Below the pieces are notes generated by a model. That model was not told where the DNA came from, did not search any database, and saw only the letters and a program-made list of their open reading frames with translations. Made by a program: the position numbers and the translations under genes. A DNA stretch of 64,000 nucleotides from Methanosarcina thermophila TM-1. Lineage in GTDB: Archaea; Halobacteriota; Methanosarcinia; Methanosarcinales; Methanosarcinaceae. Positions 28,207 to 37,456 of the stretch are shown piece by piece. How positions within the stretch are numbered: position 1 is the first letter of the stretch; every line of letters begins with the position of its first letter. The stretch covers positions 930,001-994,000 of the forward strand of contig NZ_CP009501.1 in NCBI RefSeq assembly GCF_000969885.1, written 5' to 3'.

Positions 28207-29103
28207 TTATTTCGAATCTATCCAGAGCGTCCTCATCATTTCCCTTATTGCTTCTATCTTTTTTATGTTTGCTTCACCGTTTATTATATTAAGCTCATTG
28301 AAAGATTCAAGGGCAAGCTTGGCTGCAATTGATGTGTCGTTCAGATACTTGTTTTCTGTATTACTCATAATGGTCTGAAGAGCTGAAGCTGCCTGGAGAA
28401 TCGCATTTTCCATATTTTCCTCTTCAGCATTTTTTCTAATATCTTCAATAGAGCTTGCTATCTTTCTTACTGTATCCTGAAGGTTTTCTTGCATGGCTGC
28501 AGCAGCCATTTCCTGAAGCATAAGCTTTACTCCAACTGCAGCTTCTTCAAGGCTCTTTTGAGCCGTAAGTTTTCCAATATCCCCAAGGCATGAGATGCAT
28601 ATTGCAGCATTTTCAGAATTATCAGGAAACTCCATCCTGGCAACCGCTTTTCCGATTTCTCCAAGACCTATTGCTACTGCTATGGTTTCTCGTTCCTGGT
28701 TAAGAAGAGCTGCTGTATTCCCGCTCTTCCCCAGCACTGAGGCTGCGAGCCTGGCTACCATTTCCATCTGCTGTTCAGCAGCTATTTTTCCTATAGCTCC
28801 AAATGAAAGCAGTACCCGAACCGTTATGCTTTGCATATTCTGCTGCGTGGAACATTGTAGCAGCCTTTCGAGGCTGCGGATAGCGCTGATTGCAGCTTCT
28901 TCCATTCCCTGAACAGCGGCAGCTTTTCCTATCTCCTTTATGGAAATTATCGTTTTTTCAGCTTCTTGCTCCTTTCCTTCACTCAAATAACCTGTGCCGA
29001 TTTCGGTAAGAATATTAAGAGCCTGACTCACACCTTCTTCAAGCCCTTCATTAACCGAAGTGAACCCTAAACTTACTACCTTGTCTTCATCCTCTGAGAA
29101 CAT
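28207..29103 (-). CDS. Helical-repeat protein of unknown function
   Basis: About 298 residues from ATG 29103, chosen because AAAGGAG precedes it; ATG 29136 would add 11 residues. The sequence is almost all helix, with recurring blocks of the type 'A...L..IGK.A..Q.ME.AA' such as ISIKEIGKAAAVQGMEEAAI, LLSFGAIGKIAAEQQMEMVA, GLGEIGKAVARMEF and LGDIGKLTAQKSLEEAAV. Each block is about 35-40 residues, which suggests a HEAT-like solenoid. There is no membrane segment, no catalytic motif and no recognised family name. It is transcribed away from the phosphoribosyltransferase relic, sharing a spacer that holds a 36-bp palindrome. Confidence 0.75.
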   Translation of the reverse strand: MFSEDEDKVVSLGFTSVNEGLEEGVSQALNILTEIGTGYLSEGKEQEAEKTIISIKEIGKAAAVQGMEEAAISAIRSLERLLQCSTQQNMQSITVRVLLSFGAIGKIAAEQQMEMVARLAASVLGKSGNTAALLNQERETIAVAIGLGEIGKAVARMEFPDNSENAAICISCLGDIGKLTAQKSLEEAAVGVKLMLQEMAAAAMQENLQDTVRKIASSIEDIRKNAEEENMENAILQAASALQTIMSNTENKYLNDTSIAAKLALESFNELNIINGEANIKKIEAIREMMRTLWIDSK

Positions 29104-29354
29104 CGCGCAGGACTCCTTTTTGAGGCTACTTTTCATTAAATGAGACTGCTAAAAAAGCACAGTATGTAGTAATCAAGAATTCCTTAACCTCTTCAACACC
29201 CACTCAATCTATTTTTACAATTATTTCATGTGCTCTTAATTTATGTCTCCCTTGACTCAAATATTTTCAGGTAACAACGTAAGCTTTCAGACGGATTAAT
29301 AAGCCATTGAATCCATAATTCGTTAGATAAAATTAACAAATTCATTAGATTAAA
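29104..29354. promoter_or_regulatory. Divergent spacer between the helical-repeat gene and the phosphoribosyltransferase relic
   Basis: No gene is seen. Promoters for both directions should lie here. The right part repeats short elements based on ATTCATTAGATTAAA and ATTCGTTAGATAAAA. These resemble one arm of the palindrome that follows. Confidence 0.4.
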
Positions 29355-29390
29355 CTGATGAATTATTAGATTAATCTAATAATTCATCAG
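29355..29390. promoter_or_regulatory. 36-bp perfect palindrome in a divergent spacer
   Basis: CTGATGAATTATTAGATT is followed immediately by its exact reverse complement AATCTAATAATTCATCAG. The 18-bp arms have no mismatch and no spacer. It lies 251 bases from the start of the leftward gene (29103) and 86 bases before the start at 29477. A dimeric repressor site is the likeliest reading; a cruciform or a message-end hairpin is an alternative. Confidence 0.6.
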
Positions 29391-29476
29391 GAAAAGATGT
29401 TACCTTCTTTTATCAAGTATGCGTCATATGGTATACTTACAGGCTAAGAGACAGGTAGCAGAAGGCGATTTATCCG

Positions 29477-30184
29477 ATGCTGGAAAAGAAAATGCAGGCT
29501 CAGCAGCCCCGGTGCCAGGCAGAAAATGATTCATTCAGGTGTGAGCTTATAAGCTTTAATGAAGTCCTGCGGCTCTCAAAAATTCTGGCGCGAAAAATCA
29601 AAGCTTCAGGTTATAAGCCTGACCTGATTGTAGCAATCGGGAGAGGAGGTTATGTTCCCGGAAGGCTAATTTCCGATTTTTTGCTTTTTGATGATTTAAC
29701 CTCATTGAAGATCGAGCATTACACACGAGCTGCAAACATACGGGAAGAGGTAAGGATAAAATTCCCTATTCCTGTAGATATAACCGGAAAAAAATCCTGA
29801 TTGTCGATGATGTAACCGATACCGGCGAGACTCTCAACCTTGCAGTAAGTTACGCTCTGAGCCTGAAACCCACAAGTGTCATGACTGCAGTTCTTCAGCA
29901 TAAAACCTGCTCAGCTTTCACACCTGATTTTTACGCCCAAAAAATCATTAAATGGCGCTGGATCATTTACCCCTGGGCAAGATATGAAGATTTAGCAGGG
30001 TTTGCAGAAAAATCATCCAGGACAGAACCCTTGACTCTCTCAAATCATTAATGAGTTTAGGTGCAGGTACAGACTGGAAATCAAAAAAGCCGAACTCATT
30101 GAAATTCTGGATGATCTAACCGAGAGGGGAGAAATCAAAAAAATTAGAAGCGAGCCCCCTGCATGGCAGGTCTCGAAAGATTGA
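29477..30184 (+). pseudogene. Purine-type phosphoribosyltransferase with two frameshifts
   Basis: From ATG 29477 the first frame reads DLIVAIGRGGYVPGRLISDF, a type I phosphoribosyltransferase start, up to VDITGKKS and a stop at 29800. In a second frame the match continues as KILIVDDVTDTGETLNLAVS, the PRPP-binding loop, until a stop near 30051. A third frame then continues as RLEIKKAELIEILDDLTERG and ends PPAWQVSKD at 30184. The first shift is in a run of seven A (29788-29794), where eight would restore the frame. The second lies near 30030-30050. The intact ancestor would have about 235 residues: a phosphoribosyltransferase with a C-terminal winged-helix-like part. Two separate lesions argue against a simple sequence error. 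Confidence 0.8.
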
Positions 30185-30211
30185 TTATACCTATAAGCAG
30201 CAGATGTAAAA

Positions 30212-30961
30212 TTACATTACCGTTTCAGTAACCAGCTCCAGATCTCCCTTTGAGAAAACTCTGGATACCCTGACTTTCCAGTCTCCATCTGAACTCTCGC
30301 TGTCAGCCTGGATCAGGTTATAACACTGCGTGGTCTTTCCTCTGATTTTGGAGGAACAGAACGTGCCTGCGTTTACCACAAGCATATTATTGAGATTCCA
30401 GACCCAGGGAATGTGGCAGTGCCCGCAGAGGACAAGATTAACCTTACATCGATTCAGAAGTTCAAGAATGTCTCCTGCATCTACAAGGACGGTATTTTCC
30501 CTGCCTGCAAGAGGTATGGGCACAAGATGATGGTGCAGGGCAAAAATCTTGAAGTCTTTGCCTGTAGTAAAAGCTTCCTTGATCCAGCCGTAGTTTTCCC
30601 TGCCGATGTGCCCTTCGTCAAGGTCAGGCTGTGAAGAGTCAGCTCCTACGACAGTAACGTTTCTGAAACTCCGTGAAAAGAACCGATCCTTAAAAAGATC
30701 TTCAAAGTGGAGGTACCCTGCGTTCTTCGAATCATGGTTACCAGGGACAAGGATTTTATTTTCGCATTCAATCCTGTCAATGAATTGCTTTACTCCATCA
30801 TATTCCGCAGAAAATCCATTCTCAGTCAGGTCGCCTGTAATCACAACGAAATCCGGTCCTAACCGGTTTATGCTGTCAACCATAGAATCTGCGATTCCCG
30901 GGACAAAATACGCATCTGAATAGTGAATATCCGAAAGATGTACAATCTGTATAATTTTTAC
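30212..30961 (-). CDS. Calcineurin-like metallophosphoesterase without a standard start codon
   Basis: The frame carries a full phosphoesterase core: IVHLSDIHYSD (the DxH motif), VITGDLTENG (GDxxD-like), LVPGNHDS (GNHD), ALHHH and LCGHCHIPW (GHxH). The first usual start (ATG 30883) lies after the DxH motif, so translation there would lose catalytic residues. Upstream the frame is open only to a TAA. It reads GAG-GAA-GTA-AAA-ATT-ATA-CAG before IVHLSD. GTA at 30959-30961 sits where a GTG start would be expected (M-K-I-I-Q). Either an ATT/ATA start after GAGG is used, or the start was lost by one mutation. About 249 residues if read from GTA. Confidence 0.75.
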   Translation of the reverse strand, partial: VKIIQIVHLSDIHYSDAYFVPGIADSMVDSINRLGPDFVVITGDLTENGFSAEYDGVKQFIDRIECENKILVPGNHDSKNAGYLHFEDLFKDRFFSRSFRNVTVVGADSSQPDLDEGHIGRENYGWIKEAFTTGKDFKIFALHHHLVPIPLAGRENTVLVDAGDILELLNRCKVNLVLCGHCHIPWVWNLNNMLVVNAGTFCSSKIRGKTTQCYNLIQADSESSDGDWKVRVSRVFSKGDLELVTETVM

Positions 30962-31498
30962 TTCCTCTTTTTATTAATTTCAAATATATCAAATTAATTA
31001 TATTCGAGCACTGGAATTCTGTAGCATTATATATAGTTATCTGTCAAATTTACATATTTACAAATATCTAATTATAATTCATTAAAAAAGAAGACTTACA
31101 TTAAGAAACCTGTGAAGATGCTATAAATATTTATTTCACATTTATTAGTAGAGAATATCTATAAATTGTAAAGCATTGCAAGCCAAATCTTTATATAGCA
31201 AACCTCAGCCTATTTTTTCCCTTCCGACGCGCGGCAAGTCTGTCCTGTCACTTCGTTTTCGATAAAACCTTTTTTGAAAAAGTGTTCGATAAAACCCTTT
31301 TTGAAAAGGTTTTCACTTAAACGAGTGAAACGAGTAAAACTGATAGCGCAGTGTATAGGTTTAGAGCAAAGCTTTGACCATCCTCCCGAGACGGGACTCG
31401 GGCAACAAATAAATTAATAATGAGTTAGGACTATTCACCTACGTTTCAGCTTCGTCATTATATTTTCATTTAATTTACCCTCAATTTAAGGTGAATTT
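30962..31498. other. Spacer upstream of aspS with 27-bp tandem units and hairpins
   Basis: No gene is seen. Two 27-bp units starting TTCGATAAAACC lie at 31258-31284 and 31285-31311. The second overlaps a self-complementary AAAACC..TTTTTGAAAAGGTTTT. A GC hairpin CCCGAG/CTCGGG lies at 31385-31390 with 31397-31402. TATA-like CTTTATATAG occurs near 31190. The style resembles the spacer before ileS. A ribosome-binding site AAGGTGA precedes ATG 31499. Confidence 0.5.
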
Positions 31499-32833
31499 AT
31501 GTCATTAGCAAAACTAAGAACACATTATACAGCCGATATCAAGCCTGGAAAGGTTGATAACGGTCAGAAAATTACTCTGGCTGGGTGGGTCCACGAGGTA
31601 AGAGACCTCGGAGGGATCTGTTTTGTAGTGCTCCGAGACCGGGAAGGAAAGGCACAGGTCACCCTTGTAAAGAAGAAAGTTGATAAAGAGCTGTTTAACG
31701 CTGCAAGAAGGCTTGTTCGCGAATCAGTGATTTCAGTAACTGGCTCAGTTAAATTTGAAGAAAAGGCTCCAAACGGATATGAGCTGCTTCCTGACGAGAT
31801 CACTGTCCTGAATGTTGCAGATTCTCCCCTGCCAATGGATACTACAGGCAAGGTGGAGGCTGAGCTTGATACCAGGCTGGATTCAAGATTTATCGACCTG
31901 AGAAGAGCCGAAACAACTGCAATCTTCAAGATAAGACACCAGGCTCTCCAGGCAATCAGGAAATACTTTGTAGAAAACGGATTTATCGAGACCGCAACCC
32001 CCAAGGTCGTAGCGACTGCGACTGAGGGTGGTACAGCACTTTTCCCTATTACCTACTTTGATAGGGAAGCTTTTTTGAACCAAAGTCCCCAGCTCTTCAA
32101 GCAAATTCTTATGAGCGGCGGTCTTGATAGGGTCTTTGAGATTGGTCCCATTTTCAGGGCAGAAGAACATGATACCCGCAGGCACCTGAACGAGGCTACT
32201 TCTATCGATATAGAGGTCAGTTTCGCAGACCATTTCGATGTAATGGAAATTTTAGAGAACCTTGTAGCTTATGTTTACACTCAGGTTATTGAGAAGTGTA
32301 CGTCCTCCCTTGAGACACTTGAGGTTGAACTGAAAGTTCCGAAAACTCCTTTCCTCAAGCTTACTTATGATGAAGTAATCGAGATTGTAAATGCCCGCTC
32401 GGAAGAGAAAATGCATTGGGGAGATGATCTCAGCACGCTCGGAGAGCATGTTGTGGGTGATTATGTTTACGAAACCACAGAGGAATCACACTATTTCATT
32501 ATTGACTGGCCAACTGAGATTAAACCATTCTATGCCATGCCTTATGAAGACAGACCAGAGTACAGCAAGTCTTTTGATATGATGCACCGAACAATGGAAC
32601 TGTCTTCAGGAGCCCAGCGTATCCATATCCCTGACCTGCTTAAGATCCGAATAGAATCACAGGGTCTGAATCCTGAGGGTTTCGAGTTCTACCTGAAGGC
32701 TTTCAGATACGGAATGCCTCCACATGCAGGCTGGGGTATGGGCTGTGAAAGGTTTATCATGACCATGCTCGGAACCGAAAATATCAGGGATACCGTACTC
32801 TTCCCCAGGGATAGAAGAAGACTTTCTCCCTGA
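31499..32833 (+). CDS. aspS: Aspartyl-tRNA synthetase, archaeal (probably non-discriminating)
   Basis: The 444-residue class IIb synthetase has an N-terminal OB-fold ([20 protein letters not shown]), class II motif 2 ([19 protein letters not shown]) and motif 3 ([15 protein letters not shown]). Length and motifs are those of archaeal AspRS. In the OB-fold, His follows GWV; in discriminating archaeal enzymes that position is Trp, while His goes with enzymes that also charge tRNA-Asn. So it probably makes Asp-tRNA-Asn for the GatCAB pathway as well. This is a family rule applied by eye. AAGGTGA precedes the ATG. rpiA follows after about 107 bases on the same strand. Confidence 0.95.
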   Translation: MSLAKLRTHYTADIKPGKVDNGQKITLAGWVHEVRDLGGICFVVLRDREGKAQVTLVKKKVDKELFNAARRLVRESVISVTGSVKFEEKAPNGYELLPDEITVLNVADSPLPMDTTGKVEAELDTRLDSRFIDLRRAETTAIFKIRHQALQAIRKYFVENGFIETATPKVVATATEGGTALFPITYFDREAFLNQSPQLFKQILMSGGLDRVFEIGPIFRAEEHDTRRHLNEATSIDIEVSFADHFDVMEILENLVAYVYTQVIEKCTSSLETLEVELKVPKTPFLKLTYDEVIEIVNARSEEKMHWGDDLSTLGEHVVGDYVYETTEESHYFIIDWPTEIKPFYAMPYEDRPEYSKSFDMMHRTMELSSGAQRIHIPDLLKIRIESQGLNPEGFEFYLKAFRYGMPPHAGWGMGCERFIMTMLGTENIRDTVLFPRDRRRLSP

Positions 32834-32940
32834 AATTCCCTTATTTTTGGTGTTTAAACAATTTCAGTTAGTCTCCAGTTAATCTCCAGTTTAATAATCA
32901 TATTATCTTTTCCCAAGATTTGAGCCGGAAGGAAATATAT

Positions 32941-33639
32941 ATGGCAGTAAGAAACATTTCCACCGATTCCCCGGAAAAACGTGCAGCAGGTGTTGCTGCT
33001 TCCAGGATAGTGGAATCGAGAATGGTTGTGGGGCTTGGAACAGGCTCGACAGTTGCATATACTATAAAAGAACTTGGCAGGAGGATCAGGGAAGAGGGGC
33101 TTGAAATTCTGGGTGTTGTCACCTCATACCAGTCGGAGATGCTTGCTATAGAAGCTGGCATCCCTCTAACAACCCTTGCCCAGCACCCTGAACTGGATAT
33201 TGCTATTGACGGAGTAGATCAGATCGATTCCAGGCTTTACGCAATCAAGGGTGGAGGAGCTGCTCACACCCGGGAAAAAATAGTATCGTCATCTTCAAAA
33301 CGTTTCGTGGTCGTAGCCGATGAGTCAAAAACAAGTAAGCAGCTTGATAAAACCGTACCTATCGAGGTTTTACCTTTTGCAAAGACCCTTGTGGTTAAGA
33401 AGATAAAGGAACTGGGAGGAAAACCCGAGCTGAGGTCTGCTTTAAGAAAAGATGGACCCGTGATAACCGATAATGGAAACTTTATACTTGATGTTGATTT
33501 CGGTGTAATAAACGATCCTGAAAACCTTGCTCTCCAACTATCTTCAATTCCTGGAGTTGTAGAACATGGGATATTTTCTAATGTGGATGAACTCTATATC
33601 GGGAAAAAAGACGAATCAGTGGAGATAATAAGGAGATAA
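32941..33639 (+). CDS. rpiA: Ribose-5-phosphate isomerase A
   Basis: 232 residues from ATG 32941, favoured because GGAAGG precedes it; a start at 32920 would add seven residues. RpiA interconverts ribose-5-phosphate and ribulose-5-phosphate. Family motifs are [16 protein letters not shown] (phosphate loop), [41 protein letters not shown] (catalytic Asp and Lys region), and the ending [17 protein letters not shown]. It is complete. It is close behind aspS but has its own spacer, so co-transcription is possible rather than certain. Confidence 0.95.
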   Translation: MAVRNISTDSPEKRAAGVAASRIVESRMVVGLGTGSTVAYTIKELGRRIREEGLEILGVVTSYQSEMLAIEAGIPLTTLAQHPELDIAIDGVDQIDSRLYAIKGGGAAHTREKIVSSSSKRFVVVADESKTSKQLDKTVPIEVLPFAKTLVVKKIKELGGKPELRSALRKDGPVITDNGNFILDVDFGVINDPENLALQLSSIPGVVEHGIFSNVDELYIGKKDESVEIIRR

Positions 33640-33945
33640 TAGGGATCTGGAATTCAGGAAATAATAGTCTGGAAGCAGTTCAAAATTGTTACAAACAAGG
33701 TAAGATTCAGTTAAATATAGCCCAGGCGTAAGCTTTCCTCAGCTTCAATAAAAATCCCCTGAGAGAATAAGAACAACAAAATGACTGCCTTTCGGGCTTC
33801 ATTTCCGGAGTCTTATGCGAAAATAAAGTTTTACCCTCAAGAATTAACACACACCCGGTATGTTTTTATAGAAGTATTATCAGTAATTTTGTGATCAAAT
33901 AATACTGCTTCAGATTAGGCAACTGATTAAATTACATTTCCAGGC

Positions 33946-33985
33946 TGATATTGGGCTAAAGTGGCTGTAAGCCAGGACAATATCA
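33946..33985 (+). promoter_or_regulatory. Stem-loop in the thermosome 5' leader
   Basis: TGATATTG (33946-33953) pairs perfectly with CAATATCA (33978-33985); inside, GGCT pairs with AGCC (33954-33957 with 33969-33972). The element lies about 58 bases before the chaperonin ATG and 40 bases before its ribosome-binding site. A TATA-like TTTTTATAG lies near 33863-33871, so the hairpin would be inside the transcribed leader. It could modulate mRNA stability or heat response. Confidence 0.5.
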
Positions 33986-34043
33986 AAATTTTGAGTAACT
34001 GTCTTCGACACCTATATTTCATTTTAAGGAGGTTTTGGTTCAG

Positions 34044-35687
34044 ATGGAAAGAAGTGGCCAGCCAATCATAATAGTAGATCCTAGAAAAGAGCGAACAAAG
34101 GGAAGAGAAGCGCTCAGCATGAATATTGCGGCTGCAAAGGCAGTGGCCAGTATAGTCAGGAGCACACTCGGACCGAGAGGAATGGACAAGATGCTTATCA
34201 ATCCCATCGGGGATATAACAATTACAAACGACGGTGCAACTATTTTACACGATATGTCCATTGAGCATCCGGCAGCCAAGATGGTGGTGGAAGTTGCTGA
34301 ATCACTTGAAAGCTCAGCCGGGGATGGGACTACAAGTGCTGTCGTGCTCACAGGCAGTCTGCTGGAAAAGGCAGAGAGCCTTATTGAGAGTGGAGTGCAC
34401 CCGACAGCTGTTATTAAAGGATACAGGCTTGCAGCCGAGAAAGCTATCGAGCTTTTTGATAACATGGCGATCCCAGTTGACGAGAGCAAAAAAGACTTGC
34501 TTATAGAGGTTGCCAGAACTTCTATTACGGGGAAAGCTTCTGAAAAATATAAACGCATGATTGCGGAACTTTGTGTGAATGCCGCACTCGCTATTCGCGA
34601 GAGAGGAATAATCGACCTCAAAGACGTCATTATTGCAAAAGATGTTGGCGGCAAAATTGAAGAAACCGAGTTTGTCGAAGGCATTGTAATAGATAAGGTT
34701 GCTCTGGACAGAGAATTCCCTCTGAAGATAGAGAATCCAAAGATTGCCCTCATCGATACATCAATGGAAATTGCCAAGACCGCAAACAAAGCAAAAATTC
34801 AGATAAACACGTATAGCGATATTGAGAATTTCGTAAAGCAGGAAGAAGAATCTCTATACGAAATGGCAGACCATATTATTCAAGCAGGCGCAAATGCGGT
34901 TTTCTGTTCCAAGGGCATGGATGACAAGGTCGCAGCCTATCTACAAAACCGGGGAGTTTATGCAACCCGCAGGGTTAAGAATGAGGATATGCAGCACCTT
35001 GTAGATGCTACAGGCGGAAAACCTGTCCGCAATATCAAGGAACTGACCGAAAAAGAACTTGGTCACGCAGGGCTTCTTGAACAGGTCAGGGATGGCGACC
35101 AGGGTAAAACCTACCTAAGGGACTGCAAGGGTGCAAAATCTGTATCGATTGTCATCAGGGGTGCTACCGAGCATGTAGTTGATAACCTTGAACGCGCAAT
35201 TGATGACGCCCTCTGGGTAGTGAAATGTGCGGTAGAAGATGGCAAGGTTGTTGCAGGCGGCGGTGCATCTGAGGTCGAAGTTGCACTCGGGCTTCGCGCA
35301 TATGCCTCCAGCATCGGCGGGCGGGAACAGATGGCAGTAAAGGCTTTTGCCGACGCTCTTGAAGAAATCCCCAGGACAATTGCCAGAAACGCAGGTTTGG
35401 ACACTATCAACGCAATAATAAACCTCAGGGCAAAGCACGCCGAAAACAAAAACGCTGGTCTGAACGTCAATACAGGTGCTGCCGAAGATATGCTCGAAAA
35501 AGGCATAATTGATCCTCTAAGGGTTAAGATCAACGCCGTCAAAGCCGGATCAGAAGCCGCAGAAATGGTACTGCGTGTTGATGATATGCTCCGAGCCCAG
35601 CGCTCTGAAATGCCTGAAGTCAAACCCGAACACAGGGCAAGCACCTACGACGGCATGACACCCCCGCAGATTGACATGCGCAGGTAA
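34044..35687 (+). CDS. Group II chaperonin (thermosome) subunit
   Basis: 547 residues from ATG 34044, favoured because AAGGAGG (34026-34032) is well placed; TTG 34035 is too close. Thermosomes are ATP-driven double-ring protein-folding machines of archaea. Family marks are RSTLGPRGMDKMLI, ITNDGATILHDM, SSAGDGTTSAVVL (ATP-binding), a middle apical domain with VVDNLERAIDDALWVV, and VVAGGGASEVEVALGLR. The C-terminus ends PPQIDMRR, without the Gly-Gly-Met repeats of some paralogues. The gene stands alone. Methanosarcina carry several thermosome paralogues; which one this is cannot be told here. Confidence 0.96.
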   Translation: MERSGQPIIIVDPRKERTKGREALSMNIAAAKAVASIVRSTLGPRGMDKMLINPIGDITITNDGATILHDMSIEHPAAKMVVEVAESLESSAGDGTTSAVVLTGSLLEKAESLIESGVHPTAVIKGYRLAAEKAIELFDNMAIPVDESKKDLLIEVARTSITGKASEKYKRMIAELCVNAALAIRERGIIDLKDVIIAKDVGGKIEETEFVEGIVIDKVALDREFPLKIENPKIALIDTSMEIAKTANKAKIQINTYSDIENFVKQEEESLYEMADHIIQAGANAVFCSKGMDDKVAAYLQNRGVYATRRVKNEDMQHLVDATGGKPVRNIKELTEKELGHAGLLEQVRDGDQGKTYLRDCKGAKSVSIVIRGATEHVVDNLERAIDDALWVVKCAVEDGKVVAGGGASEVEVALGLRAYASSIGGREQMAVKAFADALEEIPRTIARNAGLDTINAIINLRAKHAENKNAGLNVNTGAAEDMLEKGIIDPLRVKINAVKAGSEAAEMVLRVDDMLRAQRSEMPEVKPEHRASTYDGMTPPQIDMRR

Positions 35688-35954
35688 AGACAAGTTAGAT
35701 AAATACTGGAAGTACTCAGAAAATTTCAAGAAGGAAAGCTGCAGATCCCATTCAGCAACCTTCTTATTTTAATTCTCTTTTGTTTTTTTACATGTTTTTA
35801 TTGTTCTATTTTTGTTCGAACTATCCTTAAATCCCTTTTTACTTTCTGAATGATTATTATATATTCGCATAAATAAATATAGTGCTAAATTAATATATCC
35901 ATTGGACTTCAGGACTAAATAGAGGGGTATAAGCTTATTAATGGAGAAGTTAGT

Positions 35955-37335
35955 GTGACTCCTGAGGACTTCTTTATACAGTTAGTTAATTCACTTCCAT
36001 TTCCATATAACTTACTTGCAATTTTTATTATAACAATATATATTTTTTTAGCCAAGATTTATTATACGCAGAATAAAAGTAAGGTCAATGAACTTTTAGG
36101 ATGTCATTTTAAACATATTACTGTTGGTCTAATCCTAATTATAATATCAACAGCCTTTTTGGCTGCCATTTATTTTGTACACGAAAGCTTTTTCTTTCCT
36201 GAGCCTCCAGAAGACCGATTTATAGTTGCAATCTCGCCTTTTTATGCGGTTAGTCCCCAGGGTTACTCAGGTAGATATGTATACTCCGGGTAAAATTAAG
36301 GACGAAATTGAAAAAGTTGAGGGGAATACAATAAATGTTATAATTCTGGATTCACCTCCAATAACTGATGATAAAGACGCAGTACAGAAAGGGAAAAAAA
36401 CTGGAGCCCATCTTGTTATTTACGGAGGGGATCATAGGGTTGTTACAGGTGAAACCATTACAGAATTTTATATAATATCCACAAATACATCTTCTACAAC
36501 ACCATTATTCCTGGATGTTAATAGTAGTAAAAAAGCAATTCCTATCTTATATTCCGACAAATCAATTCGGCTTGAATCAGTAAAGCAAAATGTATCCTCT
36601 GCCGTATATACAGCTCTTGCATTCGAATACTATAGAAAATCTCAATATGCATCTGCAATTAAAATGTTTAAACACATTGTAAATTATGAAAATGAAAAAA
36701 CTATTTTATTTTATATTGGGAACTGTTATTGTGAGCTTAGTAATTTTGATGGAAGCGTACCTAATAAATTCCTGATTAATGAAAGTCTGCTAAATGAGAG
36801 CTTAGTATACTATTATAAAACTATTGAAATTGATTGCAATTATTCACTTGCTTGGAATAACATAGGATATGTTCTTGAAGAGTTGGGCAATCATGATGAA
36901 GCACTAAAAGCCTATGATAAAGCCATTCAGCTTGATCCTAACAATTCAATTGCTTGGGATAACAAAGGATGCACTCTCGATAGCTTAAGTAGGTATGATG
37001 AAGCAATAAATGCCTTTGATAAAGCCATTCAGCTTGATCCGAGCAATTCATTTGCTTGGAATAATAAAGGAAGCGCTCTCTATAGTTTAGGTAAGTATGA
37101 TGAAGCAATAGATGCCTATGATAAAGCCATTCAGCTTGATCCTAACAATTCAATTGCTTGGTATAAGCGAGCATGTGTTTTTTCACTTATCAATGACAAG
37201 GAGCAAGCAATGTCTGATTTAAAGTACGCAATTGAGCTTAACTCATCGTACAAAGAAATCTCAAGAAACGATAGTTATTTTGAAAAATTATGGACAGATG
37301 AAGAGTTCAAAAAACTAGTGAATAACACTAAATAA
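35955..37335 (+). pseudogene. Membrane-anchored TPR protein with a frameshift
   Basis: From GTG 35955 (GGAG eight bases upstream) the frame has two membrane helices (NLLAIFIITIYIFLAKIYY and GLILIIISTAFLAAIYFV) and runs into RFIVAISPFYAVSPQGYS before a stop at 36293. Near 36265-36275 the sequence continues in another frame as VDMYTPGKIKDEIEKVEG, then a Rossmann-like segment (NVIILDSPPI), and four tetratricopeptide repeats from about 36800 on. The two parts fit as one protein of about 460 residues if one base is restored. The TPRs are of the DEAIxAYDKAIQLDPNNSIAW kind, mediating protein contacts. It could be a recent pseudogene, a sequence error, or two genes split by chance. Confidence 0.7.
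36895..37160 (+). repeat. 102-bp tandem repeats encoding TPR motifs
   Basis: The stretch around GATAAAGCCATTCAGCTTGA recurs at 36917, 37019 and 37121, a strict period of 102 bases (34 codons). Adjacent copies are nearly identical at the DNA level, including AACAATTCAATTGCTTGG. Such similarity implies recent duplication or gene conversion among the repeats. Confidence 0.85.
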
Positions 37336-37456
37336 TCTAGTTAGTATTACTGAATTTAAAAAAAAGACAATAATGATTTGATTAATAGTTGATAATAGCT
37401 TGATACCTTTTTAAGGTACTATATTCACCTTTATTTTAAATATTTTCAAAGCCAGC

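Noticed and set aside
29477-29800. Reading the 107-codon frame as a complete small protein
   Set aside because: The family sequence, including the PRPP loop, continues past the stop in other frames, so it is the front part of a broken gene.
34040-34789. 249-codon frame antisense to the thermosome gene
   Set aside because: Shadow frame; the chaperonin on the + strand is unambiguous.
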